In this document: positions 9,568 through 17,881 of the stretch, one piece after another
How positions within the stretch are numbered: position 1 is the stretch's first letter
Layout of the letters: every line of letters begins with the position of its first letter
Origin: Melioribacter roseus
GTDB lineage: Bacteria; Bacteroidota; Ignavibacteria; Ignavibacteriales; Melioribacteraceae
NCBI GenBank assembly: GCA_020724265.1
Contig: DYHH01000024.1
Location: forward strand, 1-61,543
Direction of reading: 5' to 3'
Length of the DNA stretch: 61,543 bases
The notes under the pieces: model-generated
The model's input: only the letters and a program-made list of their open reading frames with translations
What the model was told of the DNA's origin: nothing
Database searches by the model: none
Made by a program: the position numbers and the translations under genes

Positions 9568-10023
9568 ATGAAATATCTAAAAACATTATTCTTTATTCTC
9601 TCGCTGGTATTAATCTTTGTAGCTTGTGACAAAGAGGATAAAAGCGATCCGGTAACACCACCGCCACCGCCGCCACCGGCAACAACCGGCACAATAGCTG
9701 GCGTAATATCTGTTCCTCCTGGTTCCAGTGCTAGCCCAGCAAACACAAGAGTTGCAATTTATGCAAATTACGATGACTGGCTGAATGACAGAACTTTACG
9801 TACCGTAGCTGCAGATGCAAACGGAAATTATTCTATAGGTAATATACCACCCGGATCATATTATTTAGATGCATGGAAAGACCAAAATGGTGATGGAAGA
9901 ATAAGTCTTGGGGATCTTTATAATGTTTACGGAAGTGGTACCTGGCCTAACTACCAATTAAGTCCTATTTCTGTTGTTGCTGGGCAAACTGTAACGGTGA
10001 GCTTACAGCTAGTACAATTGTAA
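9568..10023 (+). CDS. Lipoprotein with a carboxypeptidase-regulatory-like beta-sandwich
   Basis: A 151-residue secreted lipoprotein. The lipobox FVAC places the lipidated cysteine at C20. An acidic linker and a run of prolines (PPPPPPP) lead to one domain resembling the carboxypeptidase-regulatory or DUF2141 fold, with TGTIAGVISVP at the start, the GNYSIGNIPPGSYYLDAWKD signature in the middle and VAGQTVTVSLQL at the end. An EF-hand-like loop, DQNGDGRISLGD, lies near residue 110. The ATG has AGAGGAG upstream. Function is unknown; the domain usually acts as a surface or binding module. Confidence 0.75.
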   Translation: MKYLKTLFFILSLVLIFVACDKEDKSDPVTPPPPPPPATTGTIAGVISVPPGSSASPANTRVAIYANYDDWLNDRTLRTVAADANGNYSIGNIPPGSYYLDAWKDQNGDGRISLGDLYNVYGSGTWPNYQLSPISVVAGQTVTVSLQLVQL

Positions 10024-10039
10024 TTGGAATGACTTCTTT

Positions 10040-10264
10040 ATGCAAAAAGAGAAAATAAAAATAGAGTATAAATATAAACTTTGTCCTGTTTGCTCTTTCT
10101 TCTGCAACATAAATGAGCAAGATAAATTTTGTTCTTTTTGCGGGAGTCAATTAATTGAAGCATGTCCCGAATGCGGTGAAGCTATTACAAATCCATATGC
10201 AAAATTTTGTAAGTATTGCGGTAAAAATTATCCAGGTAGAAATACAAAAGGTAATTTAGAATAA
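10040..10264 (+). CDS. Double zinc-ribbon protein
   Basis: A 74-residue protein with four CxxC knuckles: CPVC, CSFC, CPEC and CKYC. They are arranged as two zinc ribbons, the second reading ACPECGEAITNPYAKFCKYCGK. It starts 16 bases after the preceding lipoprotein gene and ends before a strong terminator, so the two are probably one transcript. Zinc ribbons of this sort bind nucleic acid or protein; nothing here narrows that. Confidence 0.75.
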   Translation: MQKEKIKIEYKYKLCPVCSFFCNINEQDKFCSFCGSQLIEACPECGEAITNPYAKFCKYCGKNYPGRNTKGNLE

Positions 10265-10319
10265 TTGACATTGCATGCTCACCCAATGTTGCAATGGAAT
10301 GTGGTAAACGAGGGCTAAG

Positions 10320-10349
10320 AGAAGGGGTTTATACCCCTTCTTGTTTTTT
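10320..10349 (+). terminator. Rho-independent terminator
   Basis: GAAGGGGT (10321-10328) pairs with ACCCCTTC (10333-10340) across a TTAT loop and is followed by TTGTTTTTT. It lies about 55 bases after the zinc-ribbon gene. Confidence 0.9.
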
Positions 10350-10449
10350 CGGGTTTGCATAACCTAAAACTGGTATTAGAAAGTGTTTGATTTAAAAAAT
10401 AATATGTAAGAATAATAATTGAGACAATTAATTGTTTTGGGAGGGTGCG

Positions 10450-10545
10450 ATGTTAAACGTCAAATTATTCCCTCAATCTTTTTTCGTGATATTTGTACTG
10501 AACCTTTTTCTAACTGCTGATTTTTATTCTCAATCTTACAACTAG
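10450..10545 (+). CDS. Signal-peptide-only mini-ORF (31 residues), possible gene remnant
   Basis: A 31-residue open frame has a strong ribosome-binding site, GGGAGGG, four bases before its ATG. The peptide has a basic start (MLNVK), a hydrophobic core (FFVIFVLNLFL) and a polar end with Gln after Ser (DFYSQ), then stops three residues later. This is the shape of a complete export signal with no mature protein. GAGGGTG before the ATG also precedes two real secreted-protein genes here (at 12029 and 43191). It may be the remaining 5' end of a lost secreted-protein gene or a genuine small peptide. The 10265-10595 interval otherwise holds only the terminator and an imperfect inverted repeat. Confidence 0.45.
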   Translation: MLNVKLFPQSFFVIFVLNLFLTADFYSQSYN

Positions 10546-10595
10546 ATAACTACCTACAACTCCGAAGTTAGGTTTAAAGCAAAATATGGAAATAT

Positions 10596-11381
10596 ATGAA
10601 ACCCGATATTCAACATATGCATGAAGTATGGAGTCAAGTACAAATTGAAGAAGGATCATCAAGCAGTCTGTATCAAATAAATTTTAATGAAGTACTTAGT
10701 TCAATTTTTACGTTGGGTCCAAGTTATTCATTCATAATTGACTTTACGGATATGAGTCTTTCACATATGAGCAAAAGTTTTGAGCTAATTCATGGAATTA
10801 GTTTAAATGAGATCAAGAACATAGACGATATTTTGAATCTGACTCATCCGAACGATATCGAATTTGTTACTAAAGCCGAAGAGAAAGCGTTGAATTTTGT
10901 AATCTCCGAAATCGGAGCTGAGAAATTCACTAAATACAAAGGATCTTATAATTTTAGATTACAGGTTGCTGATGGAAGCTATGAGTTATTTAATCACCAA
11001 GCATTGGTCGTCAGCATGGATGAGAATTATAAATTCATCAAATCACTTAATATACATACGAACATTAATCATCTTACAAAAACAAATAATTACAAATTCT
11101 CTTTGATTGGGTTGGTTGATGAACCTTCTTATCTTAATTTAGATGTAGATACTTCGAAAAATGAAAATGCGGGTGATCCAAGTCCGCCGATTATCTTTAC
11201 TAAAAGAGAGATAGAAATAATAAAACTTCTATCGGAAGGAAATAAAACAAAAGCTATCGCGGAAAAACTTTTCATTTCACAAGCTACAGTAGAAACACAT
11301 CGAAAAAATATTTTAAGAAAATCCGGCTGCAATAATTCTGTTGAATTGGTATCTAAAAGTTTAGCTGAAGGTTGGATCTAA
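10596..11381 (+). CDS. PAS-domain LuxR/NarL-family transcriptional regulator
   Basis: A 261-residue regulator. The middle part, about residues 45-160, resembles a PAS/PAS-fold sensor (FIIDFTDMSLSHMSKSFE, then the ISLNEIKNIDDILNLTHPND pattern). The last 65 residues form a GerE-type helix-turn-helix: TKREIEIIKLLSEGNKTKAIAEKL then ISQATVETHRKNILRKSG. There is no receiver domain, so it probably senses a ligand or partner directly. This architecture is common in Bacteroidota-group genomes. A NarL-like palindrome lies about 40 bases after the stop. The ribosome-binding site is weak. Confidence 0.88.
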   Translation: MKPDIQHMHEVWSQVQIEEGSSSSLYQINFNEVLSSIFTLGPSYSFIIDFTDMSLSHMSKSFELIHGISLNEIKNIDDILNLTHPNDIEFVTKAEEKALNFVISEIGAEKFTKYKGSYNFRLQVADGSYELFNHQALVVSMDENYKFIKSLNIHTNINHLTKTNNYKFSLIGLVDEPSYLNLDVDTSKNENAGDPSPPIIFTKREIEIIKLLSEGNKTKAIAEKLFISQATVETHRKNILRKSGCNNSVELVSKSLAEGWI

Positions 11382-11422
11382 TCCTATAGCTTGTCCACAA
11401 ATCTCTTCACATAAAAAATAAA

Positions 11423-11438
11423 TACCCATTTACGGGTA
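11423..11438. promoter_or_regulatory. NarL-like 7-2-7 palindrome, candidate operator
   Basis: The sequence TACCCAT-TT-ACGGGTA forms two inverted heptamers separated by two bases. TACCCAT matches the NarL heptamer consensus TACYYMT; the other half (TACCCGT read inward) differs at one position. It lies in the intergenic region between the LuxR/NarL-type regulator and the UPF0158 gene, 70 bases before the latter's ATG. There is no T-run, so it is not a typical terminator. Binding by the neighbouring regulator is inferred. Confidence 0.5.
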
Positions 11439-11508
11439 TGTTCAATCCCATATCCTAAATCTATATTCTTTTGTAATTATAGCTGATTTCTAATTTTAGG
11501 GCTTATTA

Positions 11509-11982
11509 ATGAGAAGTATAAGTCTTGAAGATATAGTTAATGAATTAGAACTTATATCCGATGATGGACTTTCGTTTTTTCAAAAACTATCCGGTGAATT
11601 AATACACATTAGCAGTTACGAATTAAAAAATCTCTCCAAAGCAAAAACAAATTCAAGCAATGAAAAATTTGCTGAAAATGATTACTTAAAACTTCCCAAC
11701 AAAAAAGAAATCAATGAAGAAAGTCTGATGTTAAAATTTCTTCTCAGCAACCAAAACCAAAATGTAAGAGAAGCGATAACAATTTTACAAAAAAATCATA
11801 AGCTGAATTACTGGCAATTAAGAAATGTTATTCTGCATTATAATATTGGAAATGAGTGGTATAAATATAAACGAGAAGCATTCCAAAAAATCGCGATTGA
11901 TTGGTGTAAGAAAAACATTGAGAGTATGCCACAAAGTATTCTCCAAGAAATTCAGATTAGTAATAATATAAATTGCTCTTAA
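11509..11982 (+). CDS. UPF0158-like protein
   Basis: A 157-residue protein of unknown function. The N-terminus (LEDIVNELELISDDGLSFFQ, then SGELIHIS) and the C-terminal part (GNEWYKYKREAFQKIAIDW) resemble the UPF0158 family, in which a tyrosine or phenylalanine before a Gly-Glu turn and the W-F/Y-x-F/Y-R-x-x pattern near the end are conserved. Middle residues 45-75 are lysine/asparagine-rich and poorly conserved. It stands alone between the LuxR-type gene and the T9SS protein gene. Confidence 0.55.
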   Translation: MRSISLEDIVNELELISDDGLSFFQKLSGELIHISSYELKNLSKAKTNSSNEKFAENDYLKLPNKKEINEESLMLKFLLSNQNQNVREAITILQKNHKLNYWQLRNVILHYNIGNEWYKYKREAFQKIAIDWCKKNIESMPQSILQEIQISNNINCS

Positions 11983-12028
11983 TCAGGAAATGAATTTAGA
12001 TCATTTTAAATAAACACGTGAGGGTGTT

Positions 12029-14761
12029 ATGAAAAAAAATGTTTTATTTTTAGTTGGGGTGTTATTGCTGGTTTTTAATGACATAACTTTTACACAAACC
12101 AAGCTAAACAAGATTTTGAGTAATCCAACAGGTTCTTCTTATCAGAAAGTCGAATTTGTCAATGAAAATGTTGGATGGATAGTTGACGAAGACGGTGTAC
12201 GGAAAACAAATGACGGCGGAAAGTCCTGGGAAATTCAAATTACTTTTGATCGAGACCGATATATGAAATTTGACGGTTATGCAGATTTTATTAATTCCCA
12301 AGTAGGGTACTTCATTCTTAATTCAAACAGTTCAAATGGTTATCCTCCTTATGATGTTTTTCTCTTTAAAACAATTGACGGAGGGAATACCTGGACACGG
12401 AGTAAAATTGAAGGGTCTGATTTTGTAAGCAATTTTAGTGTAAGACAACTTACATTTCTAAATGAGAATTATGGTTTTGCAATTAATTGGTATTGGCAAA
12501 CTCCACAGATTCTTCAACTAATTCGAACAACAAATGGTGGTTCAACATGGGAGTTAGTTAAGAATGACTTCGGATATATTGACCGGTTATATTTTGGCGA
12601 CCAATTAAATGGCTGGGCAATTTCTTCGAATTCTACAACTCTTTATAAAACTACTGACGGGGGATTTACATGGTCTGAGGTCCAAATTCAAGGAGCAACT
12701 TATTACGTTGATATTTCAATAATTGGATTACAAGTTTGGGTTAAAGCCCGAGGTAACGGGGAAGCCATATTCTATTCCGGTGATAGTGGCATAACATGGA
12801 GTAATATAGGTTCCCAAGTACCAAGCGGAAGCCCTCTAATTATGTTCGATGATAAGAATGGCATAATACATGGAAACGTTACAACAGACGGAGGATATAC
12901 ATGGACTCTGAAAGATAATGCAAGTTATCTGGGTAGTTCCGGTTTTAATAATATCTGGTTTTATCGATCTGCCCCTAGTGGTTATCCTGCTTATTATAAA
13001 ACAAATGATTTATTTGAAAGTTCTGAAATTGTATTCCCTCTTTCGAATTCTTCTTATCGCAGTATCAAAATGCTGAATGATGATATTATCGTAATTGCGT
13101 TTAGCAATGGGGAGATAATTCGTTCAGTTGACGGTGGAAAAACCTGGAGTGCGATCTGGGATATATTTAATTGGAGAGAACCAGGATATACTTTTGGAAT
13201 AAGTGACATATCTTTTGCAGATGATGCTGTTGGGGTTGCGGTTGGATCACATTGGCAGCTTACACATGCGTACACTCTTGGATTTATTGCTCAAACAACA
13301 AATTCCGGAGCAAGCTGGGAAATGGTTTTGAACTACACGGAAGAAACAAATTCGAGCGCAATATCATCTGTTGCTTATGCAAATGATCAATTCTTGGCAA
13401 ATACTAATGGAAGCATGCTCTATTCGTCTGATGAAGGCAGAAATTGGACTCGAATTGAAAGTCAATTCGGTCCGATTTTTAATATGCAATTCATTGGTAA
13501 TACTGGTTTTGGAATTGGTTCTGCACTAAAAAGAACAAATGATTTTGGTGCAAATTGGACAGATGTTCTTGGTAATGCTAGTAATCCTTTAAGTTATGTA
13601 TCAAATAATTTGGTTTATGTTTCTCAAGGCGGTAATATGAATAAAAGTACTGATGGTGGTAATTCATGGGAAATAATTGAATGGCCAAACATAAATAGTA
13701 GATATGCGCTATTTCATGATAGCATGATTGGAGTTGCCCCAGGAGGAGGGAGCGATCCATATTGGTCCCAAACATTTATGACGAAAGATGGCGGACAATC
13801 CTGGGAGTTAATTTATTCTTTACCGTACGGTGCTGACGCATCTATAAATCCATCATCTCTTGATTTTAGATCGGCAGATAATGGTTTTGTTATAGACGGG
13901 GGTAATACACTTTTCACTACCAAAAGCTATGGAATAATTGATACAACAAGTTCGGGCGGTGGTGAACCCGAACAAAGAGTTGTAATAGACGAAAAATTTG
14001 ACGATGCACAATTCCCGCCAAATGGTTGGACAGTAAATCAAACTCATCAAACAAATACTTGGATGGCTGGTAATATTACAGACCATAATTTCAGCTCAAT
14101 TGACCCGACTAATGTAAACTCTGCAATTTGTCCATGGATAGCGGCAGATCAAAATGAATGGTTAATAACACCTTCGTTTGCACTTGCAAGTGGAACAGCT
14201 ACAGTGGAATTTTATGCCGGTTATAGCACAGATTGGCTAGCATATGCAACATTAAAATTGCAGATATCTACAAACGGAGGAACAAATTGGACTCAAATTT
14301 GGGAAGCTGTAAATGATGGGCAGCCATGGAGCTGGAGATATCAAAATGTAGATATTACACAATATGCAAATAACCCAAACATGAAATTAGCATGGCAGTA
14401 TGTAGGTAATGATGGAGATGCAACGGCAATTGATAATGTAAAACTAACCGGGTTTGTTAATGTAACTGATGTAAAAGAAGAAAATGAAAAAATACCAAGT
14501 ACTTATGAACTTTCACAAAATTATCCCAATCCATTTAATCCAACTACAAAAATTAATTACTCTATTCCAATCAGTTCAAAAGTAAGTTTAATTGTTTATG
14601 ATATACTTGGAAGAGAAGTAAAATCGTTAGTAAATGAATTTCAGAATGCAGGAAGTTATTCAATTTATTTTAATGCAGAAGGTTTATCGAGCGGGGTTTA
14701 TTTTTATAGACTTACATCAGGTCAGTTCTCAGAAACTCGAAAATTGATAATCTTAAGATAA
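12029..14761 (+). CDS. Secreted T9SS-sorted protein with Asp-box (YCF48-like) repeats
   Basis: A 910-residue exported protein. The signal peptide covers residues 1-23 (ends ITFTQ). About 12 Asp-box motifs of the TDGGxTW or TNDGGKSW type run through residues 45-620 and predict one or two beta-propellers of the BNR/YCF48 kind. A galactose-binding-like 'choice-of-anchor' domain follows at roughly 640-815 (DEKFDDAQFPPNGW, NEWLITPSF). The C-terminus is a type-A type IX secretion signal starting YELSQNYPNPFNPTT and ending GVYFYRLTSGQ...RKLIILR. It should be transported across the outer membrane and anchored or released. Ligand unknown. The ATG is preceded by GTGAGGGTG. Confidence 0.9.
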   Translation: MKKNVLFLVGVLLLVFNDITFTQTKLNKILSNPTGSSYQKVEFVNENVGWIVDEDGVRKTNDGGKSWEIQITFDRDRYMKFDGYADFINSQVGYFILNSNSSNGYPPYDVFLFKTIDGGNTWTRSKIEGSDFVSNFSVRQLTFLNENYGFAINWYWQTPQILQLIRTTNGGSTWELVKNDFGYIDRLYFGDQLNGWAISSNSTTLYKTTDGGFTWSEVQIQGATYYVDISIIGLQVWVKARGNGEAIFYSGDSGITWSNIGSQVPSGSPLIMFDDKNGIIHGNVTTDGGYTWTLKDNASYLGSSGFNNIWFYRSAPSGYPAYYKTNDLFESSEIVFPLSNSSYRSIKMLNDDIIVIAFSNGEIIRSVDGGKTWSAIWDIFNWREPGYTFGISDISFADDAVGVAVGSHWQLTHAYTLGFIAQTTNSGASWEMVLNYTEETNSSAISSVAYANDQFLANTNGSMLYSSDEGRNWTRIESQFGPIFNMQFIGNTGFGIGSALKRTNDFGANWTDVLGNASNPLSYVSNNLVYVSQGGNMNKSTDGGNSWEIIEWPNINSRYALFHDSMIGVAPGGGSDPYWSQTFMTKDGGQSWELIYSLPYGADASINPSSLDFRSADNGFVIDGGNTLFTTKSYGIIDTTSSGGGEPEQRVVIDEKFDDAQFPPNGWTVNQTHQTNTWMAGNITDHNFSSIDPTNVNSAICPWIAADQNEWLITPSFALASGTATVEFYAGYSTDWLAYATLKLQISTNGGTNWTQIWEAVNDGQPWSWRYQNVDITQYANNPNMKLAWQYVGNDGDATAIDNVKLTGFVNVTDVKEENEKIPSTYELSQNYPNPFNPTTKINYSIPISSKVSLIVYDILGREVKSLVNEFQNAGSYSIYFNAEGLSSGVYFYRLTSGQFSETRKLIILR

Positions 14762-14777
14762 CTTAGGTAAGTAAAAT

Positions 14778-14804
14778 AAAAGGGGCAGCGTGCCCCTTTT
14801 TTTT
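14778..14804. terminator. Bidirectional terminator
   Basis: AAAAGGGGCA (14778-14787) pairs perfectly with TGCCCCTTTT (14791-14800) over a GCG loop, followed by four more T. It lies between the convergent T9SS-protein and deoxyhypusine-synthase-like genes and has A/T runs on both sides, so it can serve both. Confidence 0.92.
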
Positions 14805-14805
14805 A

Positions 14806-15849
14806 TTATACTTCGGCAGATTCTTTCATAAACATTTTATTGAGTTCTTTTCTCTCTCTACCTTTAAACGCACCTTTGTGATATGCATATCCGGCAATTA
14901 GCGGCATTGCTAGAGTAGCTTCGCTGTAAACCATTTGTTCATATGATTGAGATACTTTGCCCCATGATGATGCTTCTTTCAAAGTAGAACTTGAAAGCGC
15001 ACCATCTCTTACATCTGCTACAGTGATTTGAACTGCGTATTTATGCATCGGTGCATCTTCGGATAATATATCAGCGGCAACTACAATATCTTGTGTAAAG
15101 TTTTTCGGAACACCGCCGCCAATCATAAAAATACCGGTTTCTTTACTAGCCAATTTTATTTTAGTGATTTCAAGAAAATCTTTACCCGAATCGAATGATA
15201 AGTGTTTATCAGGATTTTTGTGTTGATGCATTACAATTCCGAATCCTGCCGAACAATCTGAAAATGCCGGAACGAAAATCGGGACATTATTCTTGTAAGC
15301 CGAATATACAACACTATCATCAACTTTTGGTCCGCCGTTATCTTCGAGATACTTTCCAAAGTACCATAGTAGTTCACGTGATGAATATGGTTTGGGCTCA
15401 AGACTATCAAAAATTTCTGCGGTTGTATCATCACAAATTCTTAATTCATCTTCATCTATATATGTATCGTAAATTCTGTCTATGTGAAGATCACGTAATT
15501 CATTATCATCCGAGAAAGGTGTTCCGATATAATGTTTGAATCCAAGCGCTTCGAAGAAATCTTGATCAACCATAATTGCACCGGTTGATACAATTGCATC
15601 AACCATATTATTTTCGATCATATCGAAGACAACCTTTTTTAAACCGGCACTGAATAAACTGCCCGCTAAGGTTAAGATTACTGTGTTGTCTTTATCCTCG
15701 AGCATCATTTCATAAATCTTTGCGGCACGATGTAAGTCTCTCGCACTAAAAGCCATTTCGCCCATAGAATCAACAAGTTTTACAACATTGTGTTCTTTAA
15801 TATCGATATGCTTAATCACATCTTTTAAATAATCTTTTTTTGTTGCCAT
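14806..15849 (-). CDS. Deoxyhypusine synthase-like enzyme (possibly homospermidine synthase)
   Basis: A 347-residue member of the deoxyhypusine synthase family, which transfers an aminobutyl group from spermidine using NAD. The catalytic lysine fits K298 in SSWGKV, matching the eukaryotic VSWGKI motif. NAD-fold elements (LTLAGSLFSAGLKK, DAIVSTGA, FMIGGGVPKNF) are intact. Bacteria lack hypusinated eIF5A, and bacterial members of the family include homospermidine synthases, so the acceptor is probably a polyamine rather than a protein. GGAG precedes the ATG. The SulP transporter gene upstream on the same strand is about 100 bases away. Confidence 0.85.
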   Translation of the reverse strand: MATKKDYLKDVIKHIDIKEHNVVKLVDSMGEMAFSARDLHRAAKIYEMMLEDKDNTVILTLAGSLFSAGLKKVVFDMIENNMVDAIVSTGAIMVDQDFFEALGFKHYIGTPFSDDNELRDLHIDRIYDTYIDEDELRICDDTTAEIFDSLEPKPYSSRELLWYFGKYLEDNGGPKVDDSVVYSAYKNNVPIFVPAFSDCSAGFGIVMHQHKNPDKHLSFDSGKDFLEITKIKLASKETGIFMIGGGVPKNFTQDIVVAADILSEDAPMHKYAVQITVADVRDGALSSSTLKEASSWGKVSQSYEQMVYSEATLAMPLIAGYAYHKGAFKGRERKELNKMFMKESAEV

Positions 15850-15947
15850 TTATATCTCCTTTTTTGTAATCATTATTGTCAATCAATATTAGAATAATTT
15901 TACCTTCTTTCAAGAAAAAATGAAAATTAATCGTAAAAAAGTTGGAC

Positions 15948-17657
15948 TTAATTCTGCTGCTCTCGTTTTACATCCGGCACGAAATTCTTCGGTCTGCCTA
16001 ATTTTGGGAGACCTAACAATTCTCTCGATCGATCCAATGCATCGTCAATATTTCCAAATATATTATCTTCACCGATTTCGTCTATAAGTTTGTACTGTGT
16101 TAGGGCAAATAATGGTTGCGTATGTACACCGGATAAAATTAAATGAATTCCGTCTTTTTTATTATCGTTATATATTTGACTTAATAAATTCAGTCCGGTT
16201 GCATCAATCGCCGGGACATTTCTCATTCTTAAAATCATAACCTTCGGGGGATTTTCTACGCGATGCATGATTTCCTTAAATTTTGAAGCGGCACCGAAAA
16301 AGAAAGGTCCGTTAATTTCGTAAACTTCTACACCTTCAGGAATTTCCTTTGTTTGAATGGAATTGGCATCTACAAAATCATCAACATCTTTTAACTCTCT
16401 TTTTACTACATCAATATTTGATACTGCCGACATGCGCTTCATAAATAAAATTACTGCGAGTATCATTCCAATTTCGATTGCAATTGTTAAATCGAAAATT
16501 ACAGTTAAGAAAAATGTTGTTAACAAAACTATAACATCGCTTCTGGGGCTTTTTAATAATTTTCTAAAAATATGATGATCACTCATATTATAAGCAACTA
16601 TTATCAATACCGCTGCAAGTGTTGCCATTGGTATCAACATAGCAAGATATCCGAGAAATATCATAATTAATAACAATACAATTGCATGAACAATTCCGGC
16701 GATTGGAGTGCGTCCGCCGTTTTTAATATTTGTCGCTGTTCTTGCAATTGCCCCGGTAACGGGAATTCCACCAAACAAAGGTGAAACAATATTTGCAACT
16801 CCATTTGCAACAAGTTCCATGTTGGATTTATGTTTACCGCCTATCATGCCATCAGCAACTACTGCTGATAATAGCGCTTCAATTGCGGCTAGTATTGCAA
16901 TAGTTGTTGCAGGAAGAATTAAAGCTCGTATTGTCGCTAAATCAATTTCAGGAATTGAAGGTGAAGGAATAGATGATGGGATTGAACCAAATCTTGATTC
17001 GATTGTTGCTACATCTAAATTAAAAATCTGAACAATTACTGTAGTTACAAAAATAGCAACAATTGAACCCGGAATCTTTTTCGAAATCTTTGACCAAAAT
17101 ATTATAATTAATAAAGCCGATAAACCGATTAATAGAGTTTCATAATTAATTGAAGAGAAGTTTTTAAAATATTCACTCCACTTTTCTATAAAATCGGCTG
17201 GAAGGTTTTCGATATTCAATCCGAAGAAGTAGTTAACTTGACTTGAAAAAATTACAACTGCAATACCGCTAGTAAAACCGACTATAACAGGATAAGGAAT
17301 AAACTTAATCATCGAACCAAATTGAGCAAGACCCATAATAACGAGTATAACACCTGCCATAATAGTTGCAATCATTAACCCGTTAATTCCGTATTGCTGA
17401 ACGATACCGTAAACGATAATAATAAACGCTCCGGTTGGTCCGCCGATTTGCACACGACTTCCGCCTAGAAAGGAAACAATAAACCCACCAATTACTGCCG
17501 TTATCAATCCTTTTTCAGGTGATACACCTGATGCAATTCCAAACGCAATTGCCAATGGTAGAGCAACTATTCCAACTAAAATACCGGCAGTTATGTCTTT
17601 AAGAATTTGATCTTTGGTGAGTGAAGAAAATAAAACAAATAATTTTGGCTTGAACAT
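15948..17657 (-). CDS. SulP (SLC26) family anion transporter with STAS domain
   Basis: A 569-residue inner-membrane transporter. The transmembrane core covers residues 15-410 with the family signature [16 protein letters not shown] near 65-80 and the [15 protein letters not shown] stretch. The cytoplasmic STAS domain occupies about 435-545 ([18 protein letters not shown]). SulP proteins carry sulfate, bicarbonate or dicarboxylates. No carbonic anhydrase or sulfur genes lie next to it, so the substrate cannot be chosen. A six-pair inverted repeat (17661-17676) lies directly upstream of the start. Confidence 0.92.
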   Translation of the reverse strand: MFKPKLFVLFSSLTKDQILKDITAGILVGIVALPLAIAFGIASGVSPEKGLITAVIGGFIVSFLGGSRVQIGGPTGAFIIIVYGIVQQYGINGLMIATIMAGVILVIMGLAQFGSMIKFIPYPVIVGFTSGIAVVIFSSQVNYFFGLNIENLPADFIEKWSEYFKNFSSINYETLLIGLSALLIIIFWSKISKKIPGSIVAIFVTTVIVQIFNLDVATIESRFGSIPSSIPSPSIPEIDLATIRALILPATTIAILAAIEALLSAVVADGMIGGKHKSNMELVANGVANIVSPLFGGIPVTGAIARTATNIKNGGRTPIAGIVHAIVLLLIMIFLGYLAMLIPMATLAAVLIIVAYNMSDHHIFRKLLKSPRSDVIVLLTTFFLTVIFDLTIAIEIGMILAVILFMKRMSAVSNIDVVKRELKDVDDFVDANSIQTKEIPEGVEVYEINGPFFFGAASKFKEIMHRVENPPKVMILRMRNVPAIDATGLNLLSQIYNDNKKDGIHLILSGVHTQPLFALTQYKLIDEIGEDNIFGNIDDALDRSRELLGLPKLGRPKNFVPDVKREQQN

Positions 17658-17881
17658 ATAAACTTCTTGTGAAGTTATGTTAGTAATAGAACTAGCTAAT
17701 AATAAATAGAACTCTTAATTAAATAAAATTGGGTACAAATCTATAAAATTGCTTTATCTTTATAAAGAATTATTTTCTTTGCAAAATTATAATCACTTTC
17801 ATGTTAGTCAAACAAAGAAAGTATTACTTCTCTTAAAAATAGATTTTTTTTGGAACTATTAAGCAATTGGAATAAAAATCT

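Noticed and set aside
9537-9746. Antisense glycine-rich frame opposite the lipoprotein gene
   Set aside because: It is the reverse complement of the proline run and has no independent support.
10552-10573. Inverted repeat ACCTA...TAGGT before the LuxR-type gene
   Set aside because: It needs a two-base bulge and has no T-run, so it is neither a clear terminator nor a good operator.
17661-17676. AACTTC-TTGT-GAAGTT inverted repeat directly upstream of the SulP start
   Set aside because: The stem is only six bases in AT-rich sequence; it could affect the ribosome-binding site but this cannot be supported.
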